Source: a virus. Taken from it: a stretch of DNA of 28,705 bases. The DNA lies in the IMG/VR virus record IMGVR_UViG_3300047462_000262, positions 1-28,705 of that record; one strand, written 5' to 3'. Within the stretch, counting starts at the first letter, position 1; every line of letters begins with the position of its first letter. Made by a program: the position numbers and the translations under genes. Shown here one piece after another: positions 11,402 through 18,973 of this stretch. A model generated the notes under the pieces. The model was not told the origin of the DNA. It saw only the letters and a program-made list of their open reading frames with translations, and ran no database searches.

Positions 11402-12022
11402 ATGATTACACTTCAAGAAATGTCCATGCTCTCTGTTTTATATACTCAACCACACCGTACGTATCACAACATTAATCACATTAATGAGTGCTTGGTTGAG
11501 TTGGAGAACTTCCACTCTGTGGAGTTTACATATGCAGACCGACGAATCGTTGAAAGAGCAATTTGGTATCACGATGCTGTGTACAATCCATACTCCAAGA
11601 ACAACGAAGCAAATAGTGCATTGCTCCTCCAAAAGGGCTACTGGGCAGAGCATGAAGAAGTACACGATGCAATTATTGCAACATCAAGGCATATGATTAC
11701 ACAAGTTGGTAAGGATAAAAATGGTCATCAAGGACCACTTCCTCTTACAACTCAAGTAATGCTTGACATTGACCTTGTTGGCTTTGGAAAAAGCACACCA
11801 GAGTGTTTAGCGAATGGTGAGAACGTTCGCAAAGAGTATTACAAGACAAATGACTATGATTTTTATACTGGTCGTTTGAAGTTTCTTCGTGAGATTATGA
11901 AGCGTGAAAGTTTGTATTACACAGACTACTTCAAAGAGAAGTATCACGAACAATCGCAAAAGAACCTTAAACTCGAAGAAGAGATTGCTCTCGACTATAT
12001 CGATCAGCAGTCTGGAATGTAA
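11402..12022 (+). CDS. HD-domain metal-dependent phosphohydrolase
   Basis: HD superfamily: the metal ligands are visible as YHNINHI (residues 21-27), WYHDAVY (about 57-63, the H-D pair), an ATSRH histidine near 97 and the distal aspartate in MLDIDLVGFG. 206 aa, single domain, no fused synthetase. Substrate unknown (nucleotide, alarmone or cyclic nucleotide). TGGAGG precedes the ATG and the consensus promoter lies just upstream, pointing to early expression. Confidence 0.85.
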   Translation: MITLQEMSMLSVLYTQPHRTYHNINHINECLVELENFHSVEFTYADRRIVERAIWYHDAVYNPYSKNNEANSALLLQKGYWAEHEEVHDAIIATSRHMITQVGKDKNGHQGPLPLTTQVMLDIDLVGFGKSTPECLANGENVRKEYYKTNDYDFYTGRLKFLREIMKRESLYYTDYFKEKYHEQSQKNLKLEEEIALDYIDQQSGM

Positions 12023-12127
12023 ATGAAACGAATAGTGTTTTGGTTAGTATTCGTTATCGTAATACCATTTGTTTGGCTTATGGATAAATTGAATATATCA
12101 AACGAATCGTGCGACGATAAAGACTAA
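12023..12127 (+). CDS. Small single-pass membrane peptide (34 aa)
   Basis: Starts immediately after the HD gene stop (TAAATG). MKRIVFWLVFVIVIPFVWLM is one hydrophobic helix with a positive N-terminus, followed by an acidic tail with one cysteine. Translationally coupled; role unknown. Confidence 0.6.
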   Translation: MKRIVFWLVFVIVIPFVWLMDKLNISNESCDDKD

Positions 12128-12137
12128 ATAGAATTAT

Positions 12138-12227
12138 GGAAGATTGGCAGAGAGGCCGATTGCACTTGTTTGCTAAACAAGAGACCCTTAACTGGGTCCA
12201 CAGGTTCGAATCCTGTATCTTCCGCCA
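12138..12227 (+). tRNA. tRNA-Ser (GCU)
   Basis: Perfect acceptor GGAAGAT/ATCTTCC, anticodon arm CTTGT-TTGCTAA-ACAAG, long variable arm, T-arm ACAGG-TTCGAAT-CCTGT, G73, encoded CCA. Confidence 0.93.
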
Positions 12228-12242
12228 CATTAAGGAGGGCTT

Positions 12243-12419
12243 ATGATTGAATACGATACCGTAATAAGCCCCTGCATTTCAATTTGTAAGCTTGACAAAC
12301 ACAACGTATGTAAGGGATGCTTCCGTACTGTTGAAGAAATTCGTTCCTGGTACACTCTCGACAATGATGGCAAAAGACAAATTGTTGAAAACGTTAAACA
12401 GCGTAAGGCAAACAAATGA
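12243..12419 (+). CDS. DUF1289-family protein (58 aa)
   Basis: Matches the DUF1289 pattern: SPCISICKLDKHNVCKGCFR then TVEEIRSWYTL. Four cysteines (CxxxC...CxxC) suggest metal or Fe-S binding. The family is common in proteobacteria, often as short stand-alone proteins of unknown role. AAGGAGG site upstream. The ATGA overlap couples it to the next gene. Confidence 0.85.
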   Translation: MIEYDTVISPCISICKLDKHNVCKGCFRTVEEIRSWYTLDNDGKRQIVENVKQRKANK

Positions 12420-12562
12420 CCAGAAGCATTCAAAAGCGACAAAAAAGGATACGAAAGAAGCCATTTAATCAATGGCACGAGGGTTCACCAAAGTATTGGC
12501 CTCGATGGTTGCGCGATAAAGAGAAACATAAGGCAGATAGACATGATGTACTTACCACTTGA
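12416..12562 (+). CDS. Small basic tryptophan-rich protein (48 aa)
   Basis: ATGA overlap with DUF1289. The N-terminus is strongly basic (MTRSIQKRQKRIRKKPFNQW), followed by a WPRWLRDKEKHK segment. It overlaps the start of the PTH2 gene by 20 nt. Possibly nucleic-acid binding; no family recognised. Confidence 0.5.
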   Translation: MTRSIQKRQKRIRKKPFNQWHEGSPKYWPRWLRDKEKHKADRHDVLTT

Positions 12563-13124
12563 ACACGTCCTTGAACTTACAGATATTGAAGAGTTAACTG
12601 ATCAGATTCGTCAACGTCGCAAACTTATCAACGATATGGTAGGTTCTCTTTATCCAAGTATCGTTGCTGATGAGATTACAAAGATCGATCAGCACATATA
12701 CAAACTTCGTCAAGGTGAACCAAAGCAAGTTATTGTAATGCGCAAGGATCTAAACATGCGCAAAGGTAAGATGGTCGCTCAAGGTGCACATGCATCGCTT
12801 GGTGTTATTTTACATATGATGAATACCGAAGAACACAAAATGTTCGATGGCTATACTCCAATGACAAGATACACATTGGATGCTGTTGGATCTGTTCGTG
12901 ATTGGTTAACTGGTAAATTTACCAAAATTTGTGTTGGTGTTGATAGTGAAGCAGAACTGCTTGCTGTTTATGAAAAGGCACAAGAATATGGGATCCCATC
13001 AGTACTGATTACTGATTCAGGACTAACAGAATTTGCAGGCAAGCCTACGAATACGTGTTGTGGTATTGGACCTTGGAGCAGGTCAAGTATTGATGAAATT
13101 ACAGGACATTTAAAACTATTATGA
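12543..13124 (+). CDS. Peptidyl-tRNA hydrolase, Pth2 type
   Basis: Pth2 releases peptides from peptidyl-tRNA after abortive translation and is the archaeal/eukaryotic type, unrelated to bacterial Pth. Residues about 60-193 are a full Pth2 domain: KQVIVMRKDLNMRKGKMVAQ, then GAHASLG, VLITDSGLTEFAGKPTNTC and CGIGP. The first 60 residues are a helical extension. ATG 12543 (or 12546) has AAGG upstream. Fits the region's tRNA and termination genes. Confidence 0.9.
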   Translation: MMYLPLEHVLELTDIEELTDQIRQRRKLINDMVGSLYPSIVADEITKIDQHIYKLRQGEPKQVIVMRKDLNMRKGKMVAQGAHASLGVILHMMNTEEHKMFDGYTPMTRYTLDAVGSVRDWLTGKFTKICVGVDSEAELLAVYEKAQEYGIPSVLITDSGLTEFAGKPTNTCCGIGPWSRSSIDEITGHLKLL

Positions 13125-13162
13125 AATTCTTTCAAGAGGGATAAGAACTTCAAGGGGTGGTA

Positions 13163-13417
13163 ATGCAGACATTTAAAGAGATTTCGTATACAAAGCATGA
13201 ACTTGACACGGTTCAGTGTGATCGTTGCAAAAAAGTTTATGGCGACATTATGGAGATTCAAGAATTCCTTTTGTATGCAAACAATGCAGGATATGGATCA
13301 ATCATGGGAGATGGTAATCGTCTTCGTGCAGATATTTGCCAGCATTGTGTAAAAGAACTTCTTGGACCATTTATTCGTGTTGAAGGGAACTACATTTCAG
13401 GTGGAGAATTGTTTTGA
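13163..13417 (+). CDS. Zinc-ribbon-like unknown protein (84 aa)
   Basis: Two CxxC pairs, VQCDRCKKVYG and ADICQHCVKELLG, about 50 residues apart, would form one zinc site. ATG 13163 is preferred over an in-frame GTG at 13157 because AAGGGG needs spacing. It abuts the dNMP kinase (TTTTGA overlap). Common type of small phage zinc protein, not assigned. Confidence 0.7.
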   Translation: MQTFKEISYTKHELDTVQCDRCKKVYGDIMEIQEFLLYANNAGYGSIMGDGNRLRADICQHCVKELLGPFIRVEGNYISGGELF

Positions 13418-13992
13418 TTACACCAATGTTAATTGGGCTTCATGGTAAGGCACGATCTGGAAAGGATACGGTTGCAGCTCATTTAATTAAGAAACACAAT
13501 TTATTTCGTTATGGACCATCTGTTCCTGTAAAAGATATAACTGCTGCAATGTTTAATTTTCCTCGTTGGTACCTTGACGATGATAAGATGAAAGAAGAGA
13601 TAGATCCATTCTGGCATATTACGTATCGCCAGATGGCACAGAAAGTTGGAAAGGAATGTTCTCGTGATATTTTTGGTGAAGATTTTTGGATGCGACACGT
13701 AGAGAAGAAATTTGAAGAAGTTAAAGAGACGTGTGGTATCATTACACAAACAAATATTCTTCCAGAAGGAATGATTTTAGCCGATATTCGTTATCCAAAT
13801 GAAGCAGAGTGGGTACGTGCTCGTGGTGGAATAGTATTGTTTATTGTTCGAGATAATGCACCAACAATTAGTGGATTTGCTAACCACGAGGGTGAAAAAG
13901 GATTATCGGTAGACTTAGCGGATGCAGTTATATATAATAACGGAACTATTGAAGAGTTGTATCAACAAGTTGATAGAATTTTAGCGTATTAA
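13414..13992 (+). CDS. Deoxynucleoside monophosphate kinase (T4 gp1-like)
   Basis: Phosphorylates dNMPs for phage DNA synthesis. P-loop GLHGKARSGKDT (residues 8-19) with the K-R-S-G-K-D-T core typical of T4 gp1; GMILADIRYPNEAEWVRARG and the C-terminal DAVIYNNGTIEELYQQVDRI also match that family. 192 aa. TTG start at 13414 overlaps the previous stop and has GGAGAA upstream; ATG 13426 lacks a site. TAA ends at the base before a tRNA. Confidence 0.85.
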   Translation: MITPMLIGLHGKARSGKDTVAAHLIKKHNLFRYGPSVPVKDITAAMFNFPRWYLDDDKMKEEIDPFWHITYRQMAQKVGKECSRDIFGEDFWMRHVEKKFEEVKETCGIITQTNILPEGMILADIRYPNEAEWVRARGGIVLFIVRDNAPTISGFANHEGEKGLSVDLADAVIYNNGTIEELYQQVDRILAY

Positions 13993-14066
13993 GCAGAGTT
14001 GGCATATTGGTTGTGTTTCAGCCTTCCAATCTGACTAAAGGAGTTCGATTCTCCTACTCTGCTCCA
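13993..14066 (+). tRNA. tRNA-Gly (UCC)-like, second copy
   Basis: Perfect acceptor GCAGAGT/ACTCTGC, T-arm AGGAG-TTCGATT-CTCCT, U73, encoded CCA. Anticodon stem TCAGC/TCTGA has a C-U mismatch at 31-39, around loop CTTCCAA (UCC). The D-stem is weak. Begins directly after the dNMP kinase stop. Confidence 0.75.
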
Positions 14067-14080
14067 AACATCCAGGATAG

Positions 14081-14181
14081 ACTGGTCAGATGGTTATATC
14101 TGAAGCGTAAGATTAGCTCCCGCAAATAACCTGCCTTGTCCATAAGAAGTGGGAAATGGACCAGCTCATTATAAAATGAGC
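14081..14181 (+). other. Structured spacer before tRNA-Leu(CAA)
   Basis: CTGGTC near 14081 pairs with GACCAG (14159-14164), enclosing CAGAT/ATCTG. It is followed by GCTCAT/ATGAGC (14164-14169/14176-14181), which ends 8 nt before the tRNA. Confidence 0.35.
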
Positions 14182-14189
14182 ACGATTAT

Positions 14190-14274
14190 GTCCTTGTGGC
14201 GGAATTGGCAGTCGCGCTAGGTTCAAACCCTAGTACCGTAAGGTGTGCAGGTTCGACTCCTGTCAGGGACACCA
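14190..14274 (+). tRNA. tRNA-Leu (CAA)
   Basis: Acceptor GTCCTTG/CAGGGAC, anticodon arm CTAGG-TTCAAAC-CCTAG, long variable arm, T-arm GCAGG-TTCGACT-CCTGT, A73, encoded CCA. Confidence 0.92.
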
Positions 14275-14295
14275 GATTAGAAAAAGGAAAAAAGT

Positions 14296-14607
14296 ATGAT
14301 AAATGCAACAGACGAATCATTCGAACAAGAGTTGGTCAGCGACATTCCAGTCATTGTAGATTTTTGGGCAGAGTGGTGCGGACCTTGCAAATCACTTGCT
14401 CCTATCTTCGAACAACTCTCTACAGAGAATGAAGGGAAGATGAAGTTTGTAAAAGTAGATACAGATACAACAACGTTAGCTGCAAAGTATAACATTCGTG
14501 GTATTCCAACGATTTTGATTTTTAAATATGGTCAGGTTGTACAAACAATTGTTGGAGCGCAAACAAAAAGTCGTTTGCAGCTTGCAGTTGATGCAGCATT
14601 GGCATGA
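14296..14607 (+). CDS. Thioredoxin
   Basis: Small dithiol oxidoreductase; 103 aa, a full thioredoxin fold. Active site WAEWCGPCK (WCGPC at residues 27-31), cis-proline segment RGIPTILIF and a C-terminal helix [12 protein letters not shown]. Phage thioredoxins can donate electrons to ribonucleotide reductase or act as polymerase partners; the role here is unknown. Ends with an ATGA overlap onto the repeat-disrupted gene. Confidence 0.95.
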   Translation: MINATDESFEQELVSDIPVIVDFWAEWCGPCKSLAPIFEQLSTENEGKMKFVKVDTDTTTLAAKYNIRGIPTILIFKYGQVVQTIVGAQTKSRLQLAVDAALA

Positions 14608-14824
14608 GTAAAGTAATTACAATTTGGGAAGTTGACGATGATGATGTTTGGGAGTATAATCACTATAGTGATGGATATGATAAGGAACAATTAGTTCCAA
14701 TTAGTTCCAATTAGTTCCAATTGGTACACCACAACAGACCAAGTCTTGGGCAAGACAAAAGTGGAGAAAGTTTGAAGGCATCCTTGAGAACGGGGAAGTC
14801 AAGCATAAAGTTTATTGCAAATAA
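14604..14824 (+). pseudogene. Small gene frameshifted by a 10-bp tandem repeat (contingency-like locus)
   Basis: ATG (ATGA overlap with thioredoxin) begins [20 protein letters not shown]. At 14691-14720 the 10-mer TTAGTTCCAA occurs three times, shifting the frame to a UAG at 14712. Removing two copies (20 nt) restores a continuous 66-aa protein that continues GTPQQTKSWARQKWRKFEGI to TAA 14822-14824; 221-20=201 nt is a multiple of three. Four copies would also be in frame. Function unknown. Confidence 0.75.
14691..14720 (+). repeat. Three exact tandem copies of TTAGTTCCAA
   Basis: Perfect 10-bp units at 14691, 14701 and 14711. They disrupt the reading frame of the gene at 14604. Confidence 0.97.
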
Positions 14825-14862
14825 TATACCCTAAAAATATTGATAACTATCTCGTTGGGCGT

Positions 14863-14870
14863 CATAAATA
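14863..14870 (+). promoter_or_regulatory. Late-type box CATAAATA
   Basis: 7/8 match, followed after 8 nt by GGAGG and the HNH start at 14888; conventional spacing. Confidence 0.5.
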
Positions 14871-14887
14871 CTCAAAAGGAGGAATTT

Positions 14888-15370
14888 ATGAGAAGAGGTA
14901 GTTTTAGAGTAGATTGGCACAATGAAATTATGATTAGAGAATTAGTAGCTAAATCAAATTCTCAAAGTCAGGTGTTAAGATCCCTTGGATTAACACCTGC
15001 ATCTAATGCGGTAACATTAAGGAAATATGTTAAATTGTATGATATTGACATATCACACTTCGATCCTTTGTTGAATCGACCACAAACTAAAAATGGGGCA
15101 ACAAAAGAATCTTTAACAGAAATTCTTGTAGAAAATTCTAACCGTGTTGATAGATATGGATTAAAGAAACGATTAGTAAATGAAGGAATTTTAAAATACA
15201 AATGTAATAAATGTGGGAATGATGGAACATGGCAAGGAGAAAAATTGAGCCTCCAACTTGAACATAAAAACGGAAAACGAAACGATAACAGAAAAGAAAA
15301 TTTATGTTTTTTATGTCCAAATTGTCATTCTCAAACATCAACATTTGCAGGACGAAACAAGAACGTATAA
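14888..15370 (+). CDS. HNH homing endonuclease
   Basis: 160 aa. Residues 10-60 look like a helix-turn-helix segment (VLRSLGLTPASNAVTLRKYV). The C-terminal zinc-stabilised HNH domain has CNKCG (106-110), LQLEHKNGKRNDNRKENL (123-140) with the catalytic H and N, and CPNCHSQT (143-150). Similar in layout to the gene at 18398. GGAGG precedes ATG 14888. Free-standing, probably mobile. Confidence 0.88.
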   Translation: MRRGSFRVDWHNEIMIRELVAKSNSQSQVLRSLGLTPASNAVTLRKYVKLYDIDISHFDPLLNRPQTKNGATKESLTEILVENSNRVDRYGLKKRLVNEGILKYKCNKCGNDGTWQGEKLSLQLEHKNGKRNDNRKENLCFLCPNCHSQTSTFAGRNKNV

Positions 15371-15452
15371 TTTTATTGCGGGGTAGTGTACAGTGCACAA
15401 AAGCCTCATAAGCTTTTAGACCGTGAGCATTTCCGGCGACCGCTACCAAATT

Positions 15453-15507
15453 TTGTGGTGATCGTGTGCGATCTTAAATGTGAGAATGGCGCATCCTCCA
15501 ACCACAA
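15453..15507 (+). ncRNA. Closed hairpin spacer before tRNA-Gln(CUG)
   Basis: TTGTGGT/ACCACAA (15453-15459/15501-15507) encloses a contiguous GATCG-tgtg-CGATC hairpin (15460-15473) and a weak GAG/CTC. It ends 9 nt before the tRNA. AAAAGC/GCTTTT lies upstream. Confidence 0.4.
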
Positions 15508-15516
15508 TTGTTTTAT

Positions 15517-15591
15517 TCTCCTGTAGTTTAACCGGAAAAACGCGACGCTCTGAACGTTGAGTTGTTGGTTCGAAGCCGACTGGGAGATCCA
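15517..15591 (+). tRNA. tRNA-Gln (CUG)
   Basis: Acceptor TCTCCTG/TGGGAGA (U1-A72), D-stem GTTT/AAAC, anticodon arm CGACG-CTCTGAA-CGTTG, T-arm GTTGG-TTCGAAG-CCGAC, encoded CCA. The discriminator is U73 rather than the usual G73. Confidence 0.85.
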
Positions 15592-15632
15592 ATTTTGACC
15601 CTTTTATTTCTCTTGTGTTGGTTTATAATCAG

Positions 15633-15640
15633 TATAAATA
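15633..15640 (+). promoter_or_regulatory. T4-type late promoter TATAAATA
   Basis: Exact consensus, about 77 nt before the VWA gene, giving it a real 5' leader. Confidence 0.65.
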
Positions 15641-15716
15641 GTCTTGCAGTCGTCTTTACGATCTGCAAACTAGAACTGAAATTTAACTTTAGACAAACAC
15701 AGAAGGGAACTAAATC

Positions 15717-16892
15717 ATGACAACTAAAACATCTCCAGCTAGAGATAGCAAAGGTCGATACGTTAAGAAAACGACAACAATTACAACTACCACAACAACG
15801 ACTACAACTACCACCGCTCCTGCAGTACTCAAAAACTACATCGGTATCAGTAGAGATCACTCTGCATCAATGGGCTCAATCGCTCGCCCAGCAGCACGAG
15901 ACTACAACGCCAACATTCAGGCAATCAAAACCAACTCCGAAAATCTAAAACAAGACACAATCGTATCTGTCGTCAAGTGCGGATCATATGGTGCTGGTGG
16001 TCGATATGGTAATAATCCATACACCCACAATGGTGTTGTTCGCGAAATCGTAAATTCATCGATCAGCAAATTGCAACCTCTTAATGAGAGCGATTACGAT
16101 ACAAGCTATGGTTCAACACCATTGTTTGATTCAGTTGGTGATTTGATTACACAATTTGAAACTGCACCAGATGCAAACGATCCAAACGTTTCATTCTTGG
16201 TAATGGCAATTACAGATGGTGGTGAAAATTCATCACGAGTTTGGAATGCATCAAGGATTGCACAGAAGATTCAGCAACTAACAGCAACTGATCGTTGGTC
16301 ATTTGTTTTCCGTGTACCTCGTGGATATTCACGTGAACTTACACGACTTGGTATTCCAGCAGGAAATATTCTTGAGTGGGATCAGACAGAGCGTGGTGTT
16401 GAAGTTGCAACTCGTGCAACTGAACAAGCATTCACAGAGTACTACTCACAGCGTTCACGTGGTTTGACTTCCACAAAGGGATTCTACACAACTGACTTGA
16501 GTGGCGTAAAGGCTGCAACTGTTAAGGCAAGGTTGGTTGATATCTCCGGTGAAGTTAAGTTCTTCGATGTTTCATCTACTGATCAGATTAAGCCATTCGT
16601 TGAACGCAATACTGGAAAGTCTTACGTTGCAGGAACTGCATTTTATCAGTTGATGAAGAAAGAGAGTGAAGTACAAGACTATAAGCAGATTGCTCTTCGT
16701 GAGAAGAAGTCTGGTAAAGTCTACTCTGGTGTCGAGGCTCGTAATTTGTTGGGATTGCCACACAATGGCACCGTTCAACTTACACCAGGGAACCACGGTA
16801 TGTACGATATTTTTATCGAAAGTACTTCCGTCAATCGTAAATTGATTCCAGGAACGCAAGTCCTTTACTGGGCAGGTGCAAAGGGAGTCTAA
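15717..16892 (+). CDS. VWA-domain protein with N-terminal poly-threonine tract
   Basis: 391 aa. Residues 18-33 are almost all threonine. A von Willebrand A domain follows, with the MIDAS motif DHSAS (47-51), a downstream GSTPLFDSVGDLI with the MIDAS threonine and AITDGGENSS with the aspartate. The C-terminal third (about 300-391) resembles no domain I know. No signal peptide. VWA proteins with an intact MIDAS bind protein partners through Mg2+, sometimes beside AAA ATPases, none of which is seen here. Preceded by an exact late box and ended by a terminator. Confidence 0.82.
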   Translation: MTTKTSPARDSKGRYVKKTTTITTTTTTTTTTTAPAVLKNYIGISRDHSASMGSIARPAARDYNANIQAIKTNSENLKQDTIVSVVKCGSYGAGGRYGNNPYTHNGVVREIVNSSISKLQPLNESDYDTSYGSTPLFDSVGDLITQFETAPDANDPNVSFLVMAITDGGENSSRVWNASRIAQKIQQLTATDRWSFVFRVPRGYSRELTRLGIPAGNILEWDQTERGVEVATRATEQAFTEYYSQRSRGLTSTKGFYTTDLSGVKAATVKARLVDISGEVKFFDVSSTDQIKPFVERNTGKSYVAGTAFYQLMKKESEVQDYKQIALREKKSGKVYSGVEARNLLGLPHNGTVQLTPGNHGMYDIFIESTSVNRKLIPGTQVLYWAGAKGV

Positions 16893-16920
16893 CGTCTGGG
16901 ACTGAAATATGTCCGTTTAG

Positions 16921-16951
16921 AGAAGCCCCAGAAATGGGGCTTCTTCGTTTT
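16921..16951 (+). terminator. Rho-independent terminator after the VWA gene
   Basis: GAAGCCCC/GGGGCTTC (16922-16929/16936-16943) with a 6-nt loop, followed by TTCGTTTT. Confidence 0.85.
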
Positions 16952-16960
16952 AGGATTCAT

Positions 16961-17380
16961 ATGCCAATAAGTCAGCGAAATGATCGACAAGTTAATCTGT
17001 TGTACAGATGGGAAAGTTGGAACGGTTGGGATAAGAACACAATCGGATTTAACAAAGCAAAGTCTGTAATTATTTCTGCTTGCAGAGCATACAAAGTTAA
17101 ACTTCCTGAAATAAAAATACACAATACTCGTCTACTTCCATGGTCGTGTCCTGAAAACAACCTGATTAGCATGCAACGTGGAAAATATTTGAATATTCCT
17201 GTTTGTCTCCACGAAGCTTCTCATCACATTGTTTACAACCTCTACGGTGCAAGACCGCAAGATCACGGTCCAACATTCCTTGGAATTTACCTGGATCTAC
17301 TGAATAGGAACGGATTTCCAAGGTACAGAAGTGCAAAAGAGTATGGTTTACGTTGGAAGCGTTTGGACACGAATAAATAA
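16961..17380 (+). CDS. SprT-like HExxH metalloprotease
   Basis: 139 aa. HEASHHIV (HExxH at residues 84-88) with a third candidate zinc ligand H102 in DHGPTFLGIYLDLL, and a CRAYKVKLPEIKI strand ahead, as in SprT-like proteases. The fold is the short catalytic core only. ATG 16961 has TAGGA upstream; an upstream in-frame ATG at 16934 lies in the terminator. The 3' end overlaps an AATAAATA box for the next gene. Confidence 0.75.
   Translation: MPISQRNDRQVNLLYRWESWNGWDKNTIGFNKAKSVIISACRAYKVKLPEIKIHNTRLLPWSCPENNLISMQRGKYLNIPVCLHEASHHIVYNLYGARPQDHGPTFLGIYLDLLNRNGFPRYRSAKEYGLRWKRLDTNK
17372..17379 (+). promoter_or_regulatory. Late-type box AATAAATA abutting a start codon
   Basis: 7/8 match, embedded in the end of the metalloprotease gene and 4 nt before the nucleotidyltransferase ATG. 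Confidence 0.5.
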
Positions 17381-17383
17381 CGG

Positions 17384-18088
17384 ATGAAGTTATACGAGCT
17401 TACCTTCCAATATCACGACAAACTTAACCCTAAAATTTGGGATGGCGACAAGCTACGTCCTGAAGTTCGCAAGAAGATGCTTACTATTGCTGAACACTTC
17501 TTTAAGTCATTGAAGGTACCAAACCTAAAAGTAGAGGATTGTGTATTCACAGGCAGCTGTGCAAACTATAACTACACTCCATATTCCGACCTTGACATTC
17601 ACTTGCTTATCGATACAAAGAAAGCTGCTGTTGAATGCAAAGAGTTTAAGATGGAACTCTTTGATGCAAAGAAGGATCTTTGGAAATCAAAGTACGAAGA
17701 TGTAGAGATTTGTGGCTATCCAGTTGAAGTTTATGTTCAAGACATTAATGAGAAGTTTCCAGTTGCACAAGGTGTGTATTCACTACGCAACGATAAATGG
17801 TTAGACAAACCAGAACACAAGAAGCCAGAGATCGACAAGAAAGAAGTCAAGGCAACAACAAAGGACTTTGAAAAAGAGATTAACGCTGTTGTTAGCGGTG
17901 ATCAAGGACACGATAAGGCAAAGAAGATTAAGGATGAACTTAAGACGACTCGCGAGAAAGGTCTACATAGTGATGGTGAGTTCTCTGATGAGAACATTGC
18001 GTTCAAGGAACTACGCAACAAAGGCATCATAGGTAAGTTAATGAACTATATAAAAGACAAAGACGTTGAAAAAATGTCATTAAAGTGA
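17384..18088 (+). CDS. Pol-beta-fold nucleotidyltransferase with N-terminal tag
   Basis: 234 aa. The nucleotidyltransferase signature is FTGSCANYNYTPYSDLDIHL (about 55-74): GS at 57-58 and the metal-binding D69 and D71; PVEVYVQD (113-120) could supply the third acidic residue. The C-terminal third is lysine-rich and helical. The N-terminus MKLYELTFQYHDKLN carries the shared tag. It could modify a protein, an RNA or a small molecule; not a typical CCA enzyme. The TGA overlaps the next GTG. Confidence 0.75.
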   Translation: MKLYELTFQYHDKLNPKIWDGDKLRPEVRKKMLTIAEHFFKSLKVPNLKVEDCVFTGSCANYNYTPYSDLDIHLLIDTKKAAVECKEFKMELFDAKKDLWKSKYEDVEICGYPVEVYVQDINEKFPVAQGVYSLRNDKWLDKPEHKKPEIDKKEVKATTKDFEKEINAVVSGDQGHDKAKKIKDELKTTREKGLHSDGEFSDENIAFKELRNKGIIGKLMNYIKDKDVEKMSLK

Positions 18089-18312
18089 ATTTAACAGACA
18101 TTACAGATCATGGTGATTCACCAATGATTACAATACCTGGCCTTGGCCAAATGACATTAGCGCAAGCAAAGCGTGGCGTTCAATCTATAATTGAAGATAT
18201 GGCCGCTGATATAAAGTATAATCATTGGAAAGAACTTAAATATAGGCTTGACCATGGCATCTTACAGGTGTATATTAACGCAATTGCAGAAGCACAAAGT
18301 AAACAACATTAA
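18085..18312 (+). CDS. Unknown small protein (75 aa) coupled to the nucleotidyltransferase
   Basis: GTG start in a GTGA overlap. Begins MNLTDITDHGDSPMITIPGL, then a helical segment (AQAKRGVQSIIEDMAADI). It could be a partner or regulator of the nucleotidyltransferase, by position only. The following 85 nt hold an 11-codon ORF (18321) ending in UAG and the next late box. Confidence 0.65.
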   Translation: MNLTDITDHGDSPMITIPGLGQMTLAQAKRGVQSIIEDMAADIKYNHWKELKYRLDHGILQVYINAIAEAQSKQH

Positions 18313-18370
18313 GGACTTACAATGTTTGCAAGAATGATTGATTTTTATTGTCGTTAGAAAGGGTAGACTC

Positions 18371-18378
18371 TATAAATA
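18371..18378 (+). promoter_or_regulatory. T4-type late promoter TATAAATA
   Basis: Exact consensus, 19 nt before the second HNH gene, with GGAG between. Confidence 0.65.
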
Positions 18379-18397
18379 GATAAAATGGAGTCTACCA

Positions 18398-18877
18398 ATG
18401 AAAAGAAAAGCAACAAACGAAGAAATAATTAATGCAGCGCACACTAGTGCTTCAATGTATGAAGCAGCTAGAAAAGTTGGATTAAACCCAACTTCTTTTA
18501 TTATTAGAGCAAAGAAACTTGGGGTATATAATCCTAATCCTAACCCTAACCCTAAAGGTAAAACTCAAATAAGTAAAGCTCGACAAAAATATTTTAACGA
18601 AACAATAACACCTCTTGATGATATCTTACAAGGGATGTATCCTAACTATAAAGGGCTTTATCTTAAACATAGACTTTACGAAGCTAAGCTGAAAAAAGAA
18701 AAATGTGAAGAGTGTGGACAAAAGAATAGTTGGAATGGAAAACCTTTAACCTTAGAGCTTGAACATGTAAACGGTAACAAAAAGGATCATAGACTTAATA
18801 ATTTAAGGATTTTGTGTTTACATTGTCATTCGCAAACTCCTACGTTTCGAAGACGAAAATCTTCTTTGTGTAAATAA
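18398..18877 (+). CDS. HNH homing endonuclease, second copy
   Basis: 159 aa. N-terminal helix-turn-helix-like segment (SMYEAARKVGLNPTSFIIRA), then an NPNPNPNP linker encoded by CCTAAC-type hexamer repeats (about 18535-18555). The C-terminal HNH has CEECGQK, LELEHVNGNKKDHRLNNL and CLHCHSQT. It sits directly before tRNA-Leu(UAG), as other homing genes here sit beside tRNAs. Confidence 0.88.
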   Translation: MKRKATNEEIINAAHTSASMYEAARKVGLNPTSFIIRAKKLGVYNPNPNPNPKGKTQISKARQKYFNETITPLDDILQGMYPNYKGLYLKHRLYEAKLKKEKCEECGQKNSWNGKPLTLELEHVNGNKKDHRLNNLRILCLHCHSQTPTFRRRKSSLCK

Positions 18878-18883
18878 TGTATT

Positions 18884-18970
18884 GCCCAGGTGGCGAAATA
18901 GGTAGACGCGCGAGATTTAGAATCTCGTTCCTTAATCGGAGTGCAGGTTCGATTCCTGTCTTGGGCACCA
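18884..18970 (+). tRNA. tRNA-Leu (UAG)
   Basis: Acceptor GCCCAGG/CTTGGGC, anticodon arm CGAGA-TTTAGAA-TCTCG, long variable arm, T-arm GCAGG-TTCGATT-CCTGT, A73, encoded CCA. Canonical leucine tRNA, unlike the short one at 2410. Confidence 0.93.
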
Positions 18971-18973
18971 ATT

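Noticed and set aside
15595-15629. TTGACC ... TATAAT upstream of the VWA gene as a sigma70 promoter
   Set aside because: The spacer is 23 bp, too long. The exact TATAAATA at 15633 explains transcription better.
18535-18555. Telomere-like CCTAAC repeats
   Set aside because: They are coding hexamer repeats giving an Asn-Pro linker in the second HNH protein; too short for any replication role.
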